This document shows, in pieces, positions 46,667 through 54,370 of a DNA stretch of 57,928 nucleotides (its first letter is position 1; each line of letters starts with the position of its first letter). A model generated the notes under the pieces. It searched no databases. It saw only the letters and a list, made by a program, of their open reading frames with translations, and was not told where the DNA came from. This DNA comes from a virus. The stretch spans positions 1-57,928 of IMG/VR virus record IMGVR_UViG_3300045996_001284, one strand, 5' to 3'. A program made the translations under genes and the position numbers.

Positions 46667-47088
46667 CCGAAATCCCTCTGCGCCTGCCGCCACTCCTCAT
46701 CCCTTACCACGCGATATCCACCGGTGCAGTGGTCCGCAGGTATAGTCGCCATACAACGACGCACACCTGTGCCACGGGATTCGGCAACTGGCTCATGGTC
46801 CTCCAGGGCCAGCTTGCGCCAGCGGTCACGCTCCTGCTCCGCCTCGCGGAGGCGGCTGGCGAGGGCAACGAGCGCAGTCGCAATATCGCCCCTCACCGCG
46901 GAATCGTCCCGCTCGTCCATGCTGAGGCGGCGTCGCTTGCCGTCCCAGGCGTCACCGGCCGCGATGGCGGCAGCCATGCGTGGCCCGAAGTAGTCGAGCG
47001 CCCAGCATTCTCTTGGCTGGCCTTTGGCTTCGCATATGCAGCCGTTTTGGCAGCAGAACGCGCGTGACATGCGCTCGTGCTTATCCAC
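46663..47088 (-). CDS. Hypothetical protein with Cys cluster and coiled coil
   Basis: A 141-residue protein. The N terminus contains FCCQNGCICEAKGQPRECW, five cysteines that may bind a metal. The middle is a helical stretch ending in LREAEQERDRWRKLALED. The C-terminal part is RCMATIPADHCTGGYRVVRDEEW. Overlaps neighbours by a few bases. Function unknown. Confidence 0.55.
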   Translation of the reverse strand: MDKHERMSRAFCCQNGCICEAKGQPRECWALDYFGPRMAAAIAAGDAWDGKRRRLSMDERDDSAVRGDIATALVALASRLREAEQERDRWRKLALEDHEPVAESRGTGVRRCMATIPADHCTGGYRVVRDEEWRQAQRDFG

Positions 47089-47320
47089 CCGCGTCCTCCC
47101 CCTGCCGTGCGCCGGGCTGGACGAGGGCGGCGCGTACGTCCCGCAGCAACCCGACCGTCGTCGTGATGACGCTCTGGTCGGTCAGCACCGCGCCATGCCG
47201 GGCCTCCCAGTCGGCCAGCTTGTCGAGCAGCGGCTTGAGTGCCGCGCGGGTTTGGCGCAGCTCGAGGTCCGGGTTCTGCTGGCGCGTGCTGGGGTCGCGC
47301 CACTCGGCGGGGGCGGTCAT
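47081..47320 (-). CDS. Hypothetical early protein
   Basis: A 79-residue protein (PSTRQQNPDLELRQTRAALKPLLDKLADWEARHGAVLTDQSVITTTVGLLRDVRAALVQPG), helical. The ATG follows GGTGGAGG; longer frames are shadow. No family. Confidence 0.55.
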   Translation of the reverse strand: MTAPAEWRDPSTRQQNPDLELRQTRAALKPLLDKLADWEARHGAVLTDQSVITTTVGLLRDVRAALVQPGARQGEDAGG

Positions 47321-47336
47321 CGGTAAACCTCCACCG

Positions 47337-47492
47337 TCACCTCTCCTCCCGTCTCGCTCTTGCGTCTTGCAGGGCAAGTAGACCCATCGCTAGGGCGCAG
47401 ATGCCGGAAACCCACCCCAAAGTTCGCAGAGGCCCATCCATGCCTGCGTAAGCGATAAACAGACCGGCGAAGACACCACTCCAGAACTGCAT
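47337..47492 (-). CDS. Small membrane protein, 51 residues
   Basis: Two hydrophobic segments (FWSGVFAGLFIAYAG and VSGICALAMGLLAL) and a basic C terminus (DARARREER). Its ATG lies two bases after the stop of the upstream small gene. Short early membrane proteins often act on the host envelope or exclude other phages; no direct evidence here. Confidence 0.58.
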   Translation of the reverse strand: MQFWSGVFAGLFIAYAGMDGPLRTLGWVSGICALAMGLLALQDARARREER

Positions 47493-47494
47493 GG

Positions 47495-47662
47495 TCACTG
47501 GTTGTCCTTAATGGCTTGGAACGCATCCGCAGCGGCGTCAGCTACGCCGATGGCCTCCGTGTCCCAGCCCATGTCCTGGAGCATTGCGATGACGCCCTTG
47601 GCGCAGGACAGCATCTCGGCGCTCATATCGCAGTCACAGGGGTCGTGGTCGTGCTCACTCAC
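47495..47662 (-). CDS. Small acidic protein, GTG start
   Basis: A 55-residue protein from a GTG overlapping the MazG-like stop (GTGA). It starts SEHDHDPCDCDMSAEML and continues as an acidic helical segment (GVIAMLQDMGWDTEAIGVADAAADAFQAI). The HxHxxCxC start may bind metal. No family recognised. Confidence 0.55.
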   Translation of the reverse strand: MSEHDHDPCDCDMSAEMLSCAKGVIAMLQDMGWDTEAIGVADAAADAFQAIKDNQ

Positions 47663-48009
47663 CGCGTGTCTCCATCGCCCCGCAGTGTGCCCCTAGCCTT
47701 CCGGTCCGCGAGCTTGCGGAGGTTCATGCTGGCAATGTCCGCGAGGCTGAATCCCAGAAGCCGGGCGAGATTGGCGACGTACCAGAGCACGTCGCCCAGC
47801 TCGCGGGCCATGAGGTCGGTTTGCTCGTCGGTGAGTTCGCCGCCGTGGTCCCGGTAGAGCTTGCCGAGTTTTTCCGAGAACTCGCCGGCCTCTCCCGTGA
47901 GCTTCAGCGTGCAGTAGACCATCGGCGGGATACCGAGGTCACGATCGGACCAGACGGCGGTCTGCCATGCCCGCTCCTGGTAGTCGTCGAGGTCGTGGAC
48001 GACGTTCAT
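47659..48009 (-). CDS. MazG-like nucleotide pyrophosphohydrolase
   Basis: A 116-residue all-alpha NTP pyrophosphatase. TLKLTGEAGEFSEKLGKLYRD carries E-x2-E (the first metal helix), and TDLMARELGDVLWYVANLARLLGFSL the second helix with E-x2-D. These hydrolyse (d)NTPs to monophosphates and, in phages, are thought to alter nucleotide or alarmone pools. Tightly coupled to flanking small genes. Confidence 0.82.
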   Translation of the reverse strand: MNVVHDLDDYQERAWQTAVWSDRDLGIPPMVYCTLKLTGEAGEFSEKLGKLYRDHGGELTDEQTDLMARELGDVLWYVANLARLLGFSLADIASMNLRKLADRKARGTLRGDGDTR

Positions 48010-48146
48010 GCTCGATCCTCCTGCGCCGCTGCTAGAGCCGCGTCCGCGATGCCGATGGCCTCCTCGTAGCTCAGGCCCTCGTGCAGTGCGGCCTCCAGGG
48101 CTGCGTACCAGACGGCCATGCTCGGCCTCTCGGTTTGGTCGCTCAT
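48006..48146 (-). CDS. Small helical protein, 46 residues
   Basis: Sequence runs ERPSMAVWYAALEAALHEGL, then SYEEAIGIADAALAAAQED. Its stop overlaps the MazG-like ATG (ATGA), and it starts two bases after the helicase stop. Resembles one helical repeat. Function unknown. Confidence 0.55.
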   Translation of the reverse strand: MSDQTERPSMAVWYAALEAALHEGLSYEEAIGIADAALAAAQEDRA

Positions 48147-48147
48147 G

Positions 48148-49467
48148 CTACAGTTCCGCCAGGTGGGGGCCGTGGGGGTGGATGAAGAACGCGGGCTGGT
48201 CCGTTTCCCCGATAGGGTCGCCCGTACCGTCGCGCGACTTGGCCACGTCCATCCACAGCGTCGTGACCGCGCCCAAATCAGGATGGAGGAATTTTTCCTC
48301 CTCCTTGTTGATCCGGGCGAGCCAATCGCAGGCGCGCATCAGGCCGTCGCTGCCCAACGTGTGGCCGTCTCGGTTCTGCTGGCTGGCAATGAACCACGTG
48401 GCACCATGTTTTGAGGCGAAAGCCTGGAGCCAGTAGGCGACCTCTTCGAGGTGTTGGCTCCGGTTGTCGCAGCGCCCGTCAGGGGTGACGAGCTGGTAAT
48501 AGTCGAGGAAGAAAACCTGACACTTGCGCCGCGTAAGATGCTCGCTAGCAAGCTGCTTTAGCTGAGCGAACGTTATTCCAGGGCAGTCCTCAATAACCAA
48601 CTCTTTCGGCAGCGTCGGAGCCAGTCTAGCCATTTCTGAGACAAGGCCGGCATTGGGGTAGCGAAAACGTTGGGATTTAAAAGACCCCAGGTGACCCATC
48701 ATGCGCTTTGCTAGACGCATACGCCCCATCTCAGCGGCGAAGTAACAGCAGGGAACACCACTCATCGCGATATTGACCGCAACGGTATGAAGTGTTCCCG
48801 ACTTGAAGCCAGCCGGTCGGGCTTCAAAGCCTACGATGTAACCGTAGGGGACTCCTCCGCCGACCGACTCGTCCAGCCTAGCGAGGCCGGTCGAGAGCAT
48901 TTCTCGCGGGTTGAGCATCTCGTCCGAGATGTCGCTCGCCACATCGAACAGGCTCTTGCCCAGCGACTTCGCATCATCGCGGGCGGCTGCTTCCAGGGCT
49001 CCACCCATCTCCGCCCAGATGACAGCCGCATCGGCGTTATCGGCGCGGTTGTCAGCCCGGTCTGCCATGGCTCGGGCTGCCTCAGCCAAACGGCGGCGGC
49101 GAGCGGCGTCCCGAACCGTGCGGGCATACTCGACCGCGTTCACGATGGACTCGGCGCGCGCGCCAAGCTCCGCGAGGTATTTTCTTCCTCCAAGCTCGAT
49201 GAGAGCGGGCTCGGTCTCAAACCACATACCGAGCGACACGGGGTCGGAAAGCCGGCCAGCCTCAACATCAACGCAGAGCCGGGACCAGATGCGACCGTGA
49301 ACGGGCTCGAAGAAGTCCCCGGCACTCAGGAACGGCGCTCGGCGCACCACCGCGTTGTTGACGAGTGCGGCGCCCAGAATTGCTTGCTCGGCCTCGACGT
49401 TGTGCAAGGGAGCAGAGCGAGGGGCAGAATTTTGGCCGTACAGGTAATGTACCTCAGCAGCGCGCAT
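48148..49467 (-). CDS. dnaB: Replicative DNA helicase, DnaB-like
   Basis: A 439-residue helicase with DnaB N domain (LHNVEAEQAILGAALVNNAV...), linker and RecA-like C domain: STGLARLDESVGGGVPYGYIVGFEARPAGFKSGT. The P-loop is unusual; the expected G-K-T/S is replaced by G-F-K-S-G at 220-224. Walker B is CQVFFLDYYQLV, with later motif IASQQNRDG. It unwinds the fork; the initiator upstream probably loads it. Start overlaps the initiator gene end by 14 bases. Confidence 0.86.
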   Translation of the reverse strand: MRAAEVHYLYGQNSAPRSAPLHNVEAEQAILGAALVNNAVVRRAPFLSAGDFFEPVHGRIWSRLCVDVEAGRLSDPVSLGMWFETEPALIELGGRKYLAELGARAESIVNAVEYARTVRDAARRRRLAEAARAMADRADNRADNADAAVIWAEMGGALEAAARDDAKSLGKSLFDVASDISDEMLNPREMLSTGLARLDESVGGGVPYGYIVGFEARPAGFKSGTLHTVAVNIAMSGVPCCYFAAEMGRMRLAKRMMGHLGSFKSQRFRYPNAGLVSEMARLAPTLPKELVIEDCPGITFAQLKQLASEHLTRRKCQVFFLDYYQLVTPDGRCDNRSQHLEEVAYWLQAFASKHGATWFIASQQNRDGHTLGSDGLMRACDWLARINKEEEKFLHPDLGAVTTLWMDVAKSRDGTGDPIGETDQPAFFIHPHGPHLAEL

Positions 49468-50314
49468 CGGCTATCTCCCGCATCCGGGCGACGACAGCCC
49501 TGCCTCCTTCAGCCGTGTAGACATCGAGTCCAGTTGCCGCGATTTCGAGCCTAGCCTGCCTCTCGATCTTCGGACGCTCAAACTTGTCGAGGAGAAGCTG
49601 GTCACCCTTCGAAACAGCGGGCTTCTTGTTCCCGCCAGAGCGCTTCAGCTCGTCCACCATCCAGCTTTTCGGCTCAGCCGGGGTAGACTTGAGAGCCTTG
49701 AAGTAGGCTGCGAAGACCGGGCCTTCGCCGTGGTCCCGGCACCATGCCGCAATCAGCCGGCCAGGGTCTTTGCCCCCGAGCCAAGCCTTCATCTCAGCCC
49801 AGAGCAGGACCTTGGCGCCCCCCTCGGGGCGCGTCTGAGACGCTGTGTTGGTAGGGAGATTCCTACCCTTCGTAGAGGACTCCTGATTCTTAGATTCTTC
49901 TCTTTCTTGTTCTGTGCGTTGGGCCTGCGTTAGGTCTGCGTTAGATGCCCCGTTAGGCTTTGCGTTAGCCTCTGCGTTAGGCGTGTCGCCTCCCGACTGG
50001 TAAGTGTCGAAATTCGTTATGGTAATCAGCGTAAGCCCTGCGTTAGCCTCTGCGCTAACCATTGCGTTACGCTGCAGCGCAGCTAGTGCAGTGCGGAAAT
50101 TCTGGTACGTCATGCCGGAACGCTCGGCAAAGTCCCTGGCAGACACCACCAGCTGGCCCCTTTCCAGCTTCACCGCCTTGCTCCGGAACGTCACCGTGCA
50201 GGGCTTGAAGGCTGCAGCGGCGACCATGCGGAAGAAAGCCGCGAAATTGTTCGGGGCGTGCAGCACGGGGTGGTCGAGCGCTGCACGGTGAAGCTTCACC
50301 CATCCGTCGCTCAC
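49454..50314 (-). CDS. Replication initiator/helicase loader
   Basis: A 286-residue protein. The N-terminal 100 residues (WVKLHRAALDHPVLHAPNNFAAFFRMVAAAAF...RGQLVVSARDFAERSGMTYQNFRTALAALQRNAMV) are a winged-helix DNA-binding domain of replisome-organiser type. A low-complexity middle (SNADLTQAQ...) is encoded by iterons. The C-terminal part (WAEMKAWLGGKDPGRLIAAWCRDHGEGPVFAAYFKALKSTPAEPKSWMVDELK) resembles loader domains. Position directly before dnaB supports lambda O/P-like function. Confidence 0.75.
   Translation of the reverse strand: MSDGWVKLHRAALDHPVLHAPNNFAAFFRMVAAAAFKPCTVTFRSKAVKLERGQLVVSARDFAERSGMTYQNFRTALAALQRNAMVSAEANAGLTLITITNFDTYQSGGDTPNAEANAKPNGASNADLTQAQRTEQEREESKNQESSTKGRNLPTNTASQTRPEGGAKVLLWAEMKAWLGGKDPGRLIAAWCRDHGEGPVFAAYFKALKSTPAEPKSWMVDELKRSGGNKKPAVSKGDQLLLDKFERPKIERQARLEIAATGLDVYTAEGGRAVVARMREIADARC
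49915..50070. repeat. Iteron cluster, probable replication origin
   Basis: Five exact TGCGTTAG copies (49926, 49937, 49961, 49973, 50039) and variants at 49915, 49949, 50051 and 50063. The left six are spaced 11-12 bases. Next to them (49880-49914) is an AT-rich pyrimidine tract. The cluster lies inside the initiator gene, as in lambda O. Confidence 0.72.
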
Positions 50315-50520
50315 AGCCCGCCTCCCGCCTGGAGGTCGGCAATCACAGCCTGCATGTCTGCCGTCACGGCGCGGAGGCGCTCGATCTCGGCTATGGCGTC
50401 GCGCATCTCGTCACGAATGATGGGCCGCGTGAACCCGTCTTCGGACCGAGCACGCAGCCGCACAACGATGTCAGAAGAATCTTGACGTGCGGGGGCATCT
50501 GCCCCATTGTCACGGGACAT
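50311..50520 (-). CDS. Hypothetical early protein
   Basis: A 69-residue protein (DIVVRLRARSEDGFTRPIIRDEMRDAIAEIERLRAVTADMQAVIADLQAG), with a C-terminal coiled coil. ATGA overlap with the initiator. The DGFTR...RDEMRDAIAEIERLR pattern is frequent in small phage proteins. Confidence 0.6.
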   Translation of the reverse strand: MSRDNGADAPARQDSSDIVVRLRARSEDGFTRPIIRDEMRDAIAEIERLRAVTADMQAVIADLQAGGGL

Positions 50521-50632
50521 CGACGAGCCTTTCGCATTCGACGCGGCCGGTATCCTTGGCGGGGTGACCGGCCGCAGTCATGTTGAACCCGGAATTGCTA
50601 GCACACTCCGCGCGCGCGGGCCACATTTTCAT
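50510..50632 (-). CDS. Very small protein, 40 residues
   Basis: A 40-residue ORF ending ...TGRVECERLVDVP, with start and stop overlapping neighbours (ATGA and an 11-base overlap). A start at the internal ATG before TAAGHP is possible. No family recognised. Confidence 0.42.
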   Translation of the reverse strand: MKMWPARAECASNSGFNMTAAGHPAKDTGRVECERLVDVP

Positions 50633-50808
50633 GGCCCCGCCTTCGCCCTTGCCTTGGTCGCAAGCCACGCCTGCAAGTCGCGTAAGCGAGCGCAGACCTT
50701 TGCCGCGACCCAGTAGCCTGGCATGCCCCAGCGCCAGAAGTCGAGCGCTATCACACGCATCTCCTCCGCCTTGCGGCGGTACTCGGCGGCGGACAAAGGC
50801 TCGCTCAT
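50629..50808 (-). CDS. Small helical protein, 59 residues
   Basis: Sequence begins SAAEYRRKAEEMRVIALDFW and continues with a Trp-rich basic helix. ATGA overlaps at both ends. The opening resembles small phage proteins with an EYR-x-K-A-E-E motif. Function unknown. Confidence 0.55.
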   Translation of the reverse strand: MSEPLSAAEYRRKAEEMRVIALDFWRWGMPGYWVAAKVCARLRDLQAWLATKARAKAGP

Positions 50809-50963
50809 GGCTGCCTCGCCCGCAGCACTTCCCGCAGTGCGGCTAGGCGCAGTCTTTCGACTAGTTCGCTATTCGGGAACCGCTCAGTCAGCGCCGCCGC
50901 GAGCGCGTAGAGCCGGGTCGCATGCATGCGTGCATGCGTGCGTGCATCGGGGGCTTCAGTCAT
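50805..50963 (-). CDS. Small helical protein with repeat-coded N terminus
   Basis: A 52-residue protein. Residues 6-15 (DARTHARMHA) are encoded by a GCAT/GCGT tetranucleotide tract. The rest (RLYALAAALTERFPNSELVERLRLAALREVL) is helical. It begins inside the end of the upstream gene and stops at the next ATG. Confidence 0.5.
   Translation of the reverse strand: MTEAPDARTHARMHATRLYALAAALTERFPNSELVERLRLAALREVLRARQP
50920..50947. repeat. Tetranucleotide repeat (GCRT)7
   Basis: Seven tandem GCAT or GCGT units inside a small gene near its start. Gain or loss of a unit would shift its frame. Confidence 0.8.
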
Positions 50964-51360
50964 GGGGCGGCTCCCCGCTCTGCATTAGCCGCCACCAGCC
51001 TTGGCCGTGCGTTATCTCGCGGTCGTTTATGGATGAGCAAATGAAATAAGGGACCCCTTTCATAGTGAAATGCTCGGCGTCGAGACAAAATCCTCGAATG
51101 TGAAATGTCGGGAAGCCCTCTTCGCTAAGTCCTGTGTAAATACGGGTCAGAAAATGGGGTCGTGGATCGCCGTCCCGCCTCAGCTCGAACGGCGTGCCGT
51201 CGCTGGGCGGGAAATGGGCCAGCCCCAGCCGCGTCCACCCGCCCCGCAGGCGCTCGATTTCGGCCTCGGCCTCGTAGAGGGTCGCAGCAGGACCCCGCCA
51301 GCCCTGCTCATCCGCGAACAGGGCCAAGCTGCGGACCTTCTCTAGGATGTCCTCATCCAT
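50956..51360 (-). CDS. Hypothetical protein, 134 residues
   Basis: ATG chosen near the coupling point. It begins with a helix (DEDILEKVRSLALFADEQGWRGPAATLYEAEAEIERLRGG), then a mixed fold (PFELRRDGDPRPHFLTRIYTGLSEEGFPTFHIRGFCLDAEHFTMKGVPYFICSSI). No family recognised. Confidence 0.58.
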   Translation of the reverse strand: MDEDILEKVRSLALFADEQGWRGPAATLYEAEAEIERLRGGWTRLGLAHFPPSDGTPFELRRDGDPRPHFLTRIYTGLSEEGFPTFHIRGFCLDAEHFTMKGVPYFICSSINDREITHGQGWWRLMQSGEPPHD

Positions 51361-51556
51361 CCGCGGCGGCCTCGACGGCTCGCAACTCCGCCGCTTGGCG
51401 GTACTCCTCGGCAAGAGCCAGGAACGCCATCGCCTCCAGCGGCTCGCCTTCGGCCTTAAGCGCGTCGGCTCGGCGGATGCAGTCCTCAGCCTTATCGCGC
51501 AGCGTCTCAGGCCGCTCGTGGAGGCCTATGGGGAGGTAGTCGCGGCCACGAGTCAT
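51353..51556 (-). CDS. Small helical protein, 67 residues
   Basis: RPETLRDKAEDCIRRADALKAEGEPLEAMAFLALAEEYRQAAELRAVEA looks like one TPR-like helical pair. Overlaps neighbours by ATGA and eight bases. Function unknown. Confidence 0.58.
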   Translation of the reverse strand: MTRGRDYLPIGLHERPETLRDKAEDCIRRADALKAEGEPLEAMAFLALAEEYRQAAELRAVEAAADG

Positions 51557-51861
51557 GCGTCTATTACCTCCCGCAAAAACTCCTGCCGCTCATCCTCGCT
51601 GGCTAACCTCCAGGCGCTGCGGAGGTTGGCGAGCCTGCTCTTCGGCTTGCGGATGCCGGCCTGCACGCTGGCGTCGGTTACGCGCATGCGGCCAGCCTCG
51701 ACCTCACGCACGAGCTGGAGGAGAGCCGGGTTTTCGGCTGCTGCGCGGCGGAGGCGACCGAGGCTGTCACGGCCCACACCGCCCTTCAGCGGCAGCGCTT
51801 GCCTCTCCCATCCGGCACGGGCCGCCGAAGCCAGCTCGCGAAGGCGGTCGGCGATGCTCAT
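51553..51861 (-). CDS. Hypothetical DNA-associated protein
   Basis: A 102-residue helical, basic protein. LLQLVREVEAGRMRVTDASVQAGIRKPKSRLANLRSAWRLASEDERQEFLREV contains an HTH-like segment and an ending shared with the next upstream gene (RK-x6-L-x2-AWR-x-AS-x2-ER-x2-F). Both may act in replication or its control. Confidence 0.58.
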   Translation of the reverse strand: MSIADRLRELASAARAGWERQALPLKGGVGRDSLGRLRRAAAENPALLQLVREVEAGRMRVTDASVQAGIRKPKSRLANLRSAWRLASEDERQEFLREVIDA

Positions 51862-52550
51862 GCCACGCGACTCTCGTGGCGATACCATTCCGCGATGTAT
51901 TCCTCGAATTGGCCTCGTTCGGCCTCGGATGCCCGGCGCCACGCAGCACACAGCTCCTGGTAGGGCGTGCGCTGCTTGCGCCAGCCCATCTCGACGGCGG
52001 CCTTGTGCGGACTCAGCTTGCCGGCCGTTACCTGATCCCACAGCCTGGAGGCTTCAGGGTCACCATCCTCTCTGGCTTCCCATAGCTGCTTGACGGCTTT
52101 CGCCCTTGCGTTTCCTTTGGGGGCAGCCGGGAGGTCAAGAGATACATTGTTACTCTTGACCTCCTCACGCTGATGCTGATTGTTGCCGTTCGGATTGCGT
52201 AGTCCGCCGTGGGGCCTCTCAATGGCCTTCAACCATAAGGCGAGCGCCTCCGCGTTGTCCGAGATTAGTCTCTCAACCGTCGCATAATCGGAGTTTAGTC
52301 CTATCGGAGCGGGATTGTGAACGAGGTTGTAGATGCTTCCGGCGCTGACAACCCGGCCAAGCTCAGAGCGGCGATCTTCCCATGCGCGGGTTTCAAGGAT
52401 CAGCTTCACCCAAACTGCCGCATCCTTGGCGCGGCCAATGCCCGTCAGGCAGTGGAATAGCTGGGTGACGTAACTGCCCCTGACATTGATGAGCCGCTCC
52501 TCCTCATTCGCCGGGAGCTGCACGAACTGCCGATGGATGACGTTGGTCAT
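51858..52550 (-). CDS. Hypothetical protein related to the neighbour's C terminus
   Basis: A 230-residue protein. The N-terminal two thirds are helical (SYVTQLFHCLTGIGRAKDAAVWVKLILETRAWEDRR...). The last 60 residues (LSPHKAAVEMGWRKQRTPYQELCAAWRRASEAERGQFEEYIAEWY) share a motif with the gene downstream and look like an HTH plus tail. Coupled to the SF2 helicase gene. Replication accessory by context. Confidence 0.6.
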   Translation of the reverse strand: MTNVIHRQFVQLPANEEERLINVRGSYVTQLFHCLTGIGRAKDAAVWVKLILETRAWEDRRSELGRVVSAGSIYNLVHNPAPIGLNSDYATVERLISDNAEALALWLKAIERPHGGLRNPNGNNQHQREEVKSNNVSLDLPAAPKGNARAKAVKQLWEAREDGDPEASRLWDQVTAGKLSPHKAAVEMGWRKQRTPYQELCAAWRRASEAERGQFEEYIAEWYRHESRVA

Positions 52551-53995
52551 GCTGCCTCGTCCTTCATCTCGGCCATGTCCATCAGGATGCGGGCAACATC
52601 GGCGACACTCATGCGGGCATAGTAGTCATCCCGACGCATGAAGATTCGTGCCTTGTCGAGCCACGCCGGCGAGATGTCCCGTTTGCCGAAAATGATCCCG
52701 CGCTGCTCAGCCTCCGAGCTGATAATAGTAACGTTGCGATGAGCGCCGCGATTAATGGCGCCAGTTGCTCCGGCCTTCTCCTCGCCCAAGGCATGCCTGA
52801 CTTCCTTGTCGATCTCCAGAGCCCATTTCTTCAGGTCGGGATCGCCAGGAATGAACATATATGCCCGCTCGGCCTCGGCCGCCTTCTGGACACGGACCAG
52901 CCGACCGACCGCTTGGCGGAAGCGAAGCGAGGTGCGGACAACGGTGCAGTATGCGCCGACTCGCAGCCGTGGAATGTCCACGCCCTCGCTCACCATGTTG
53001 ATAGCGACCAGCCAGCGATGAGTGCCGCCGGCAAAGTTCTCGATCAGCTCAGCAGCGCGAGGAACCTCCTGCGTCACCACTACCGGGTCTTCGCCGCTGA
53101 TCTCCCGGATCACACCAGCGAGGCGCTCCACATGCTCGGTATTCCAGCCGATCGCCAAGCCGCCGGCTGTTTCATGATACCCACCTTGCGCGCGTATCTC
53201 GGATAGCTTCTCGTTCGCAAGCGTGAGAAGTTCCCGGCAGCCATCGGTGTCCGGGTCAACGGCCGCCCTGAGACGAGCACCGAAATCCCGCTTGCGGATT
53301 TGGTCCGTAAAGCTCGCCGCGGACCGTACATCGCCGCGTTGCCACTGGTGCAAGCCGTCCAGCCACGGCAGTTCCACCGGCCGGCACACGCCTTCACTGA
53401 TGGCTGCCGTATACCCATAGGTGCAGTCGGCAACGCTCTGCCGGGTCTCCGGGCTGTAAAAAACGTAAGGAATGGGGCAGTCGTCCTCCCTGAACGGAGT
53501 GCCGCTCAACAGCATGCGATAAGCTGCGGCATTGAACGCCACCTTGACCTTGTCGCCCCAGTCCTTTGACTGACCACAATGGTGAATCTCGTCCAGGATG
53601 ACCATGGTCGGAGCAAGCTCAAGCCATTCAGCAATGGCTTCCGGCATGGTGATGACCTGCTGATAGGTCATGACGACGGCCTGCACGCCAAACGGCAGGG
53701 GCTCCTGCGTAAGGTCGGCCGTCCTTGTCACTAGCGCTTTGGCGTTGATCCCGACCTCGGCACACTTGCGGACCCACTGCGAGCGCAAAGCGTCTGATGG
53801 ACAGACGATCACGATGCGCTGGAGCGGAAGCGCGTCAAGCAGGCGCCTGGCACACATCAGCGACGCCATGGTCTTGCCGGCTCCAGGCGTAGCGACCAGA
53901 AGGAAGTCCTTGCTCCGGTTAACGACGGCGTGTTTGAGGCACAACCCGATCGCTTCGATCTGCCAAGCCCTCGGCTTCAACTCGTTAAAGTCCAT
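52547..53995 (-). CDS. Superfamily 2 DNA helicase
   Basis: A 482-residue SF2 enzyme. Motif I LLVATPGAGKTMAS (residues 32-45), Ia IVIVCPSDALRSQW, II VILDEIHHC, III LLSGTPFRED, V INMVSEGVDIPRL, VI RFRQAVGRLVRVQ. A C-terminal extension (DKARIFMRRDDYYARMSVADVARILMDMAEM) may bind partners. It resembles phage RAD3/UvsW-like branch-remodelling or restriction-type helicases. Likely in recombination-dependent replication with the nuclease next door. Confidence 0.85.
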   Translation of the reverse strand: MDFNELKPRAWQIEAIGLCLKHAVVNRSKDFLLVATPGAGKTMASLMCARRLLDALPLQRIVIVCPSDALRSQWVRKCAEVGINAKALVTRTADLTQEPLPFGVQAVVMTYQQVITMPEAIAEWLELAPTMVILDEIHHCGQSKDWGDKVKVAFNAAAYRMLLSGTPFREDDCPIPYVFYSPETRQSVADCTYGYTAAISEGVCRPVELPWLDGLHQWQRGDVRSAASFTDQIRKRDFGARLRAAVDPDTDGCRELLTLANEKLSEIRAQGGYHETAGGLAIGWNTEHVERLAGVIREISGEDPVVVTQEVPRAAELIENFAGGTHRWLVAINMVSEGVDIPRLRVGAYCTVVRTSLRFRQAVGRLVRVQKAAEAERAYMFIPGDPDLKKWALEIDKEVRHALGEEKAGATGAINRGAHRNVTIISSEAEQRGIIFGKRDISPAWLDKARIFMRRDDYYARMSVADVARILMDMAEMKDEAA

Positions 53996-54016
53996 TTCTG
54001 TGCTCCGCTCCGCGCG

Positions 54017-54370
54017 CTAGAGAACGATCACGTTGAGATGCCGCGCCCGCAGTGCCGCCCGCTTGGCCCGGCTCGCCTGAGTGTCCCGACCCTTCACGTC
54101 CACCAGCCGCCCACGAAACGTGCCGTCTGGATAGACCTCCAGAATGGCCAGAGCGTCGGCGCGGTAGCGGACTGCCCGGCCCTGCTCGTCGCGCCCCATC
54201 TCGAAGCCGGGTTGAGGTATCCAATCCAAGATTAAGCCGGCCGTCTTCTCGGCGTTCATCTCCATCGCGATACGGGCCTCTTTCTTGGAGTCATAGAGCC
54301 GCAGCGCGCCTGTCGGATCGGGCGCTGGTGTTCGCTTGTTGCGATACTTCGTGCCAGTCCATCCCTTCAT
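54017..54370 (-). CDS. DUF1064-like nuclease
   Basis: A 117-residue protein: GTKYRNKRTPAPDPTGALRLYDSKKEARIAMEMNAEKTAGLILDWIPQPGFEM...RYRADALAILEVYPDGTFRGRLVDVKGRDTQ. The DSKKEA, YRADA and DVKG motifs are the restriction-fold Glu/Asp/Lys set of DUF1064/Holliday-junction-resolvase-like phage proteins. Probably processes branched DNA with the SF2 helicase. Confidence 0.76.
   Translation of the reverse strand: MKGWTGTKYRNKRTPAPDPTGALRLYDSKKEARIAMEMNAEKTAGLILDWIPQPGFEMGRDEQGRAVRYRADALAILEVYPDGTFRGRLVDVKGRDTQASRAKRAALRARHLNVIVL

Noticed and set aside
47317-47526. A 69-residue frame over the small early membrane gene
   Set aside because: Replaced by the 51-residue two-helix frame at 47337-47492, which has better coupling and hydrophobicity.
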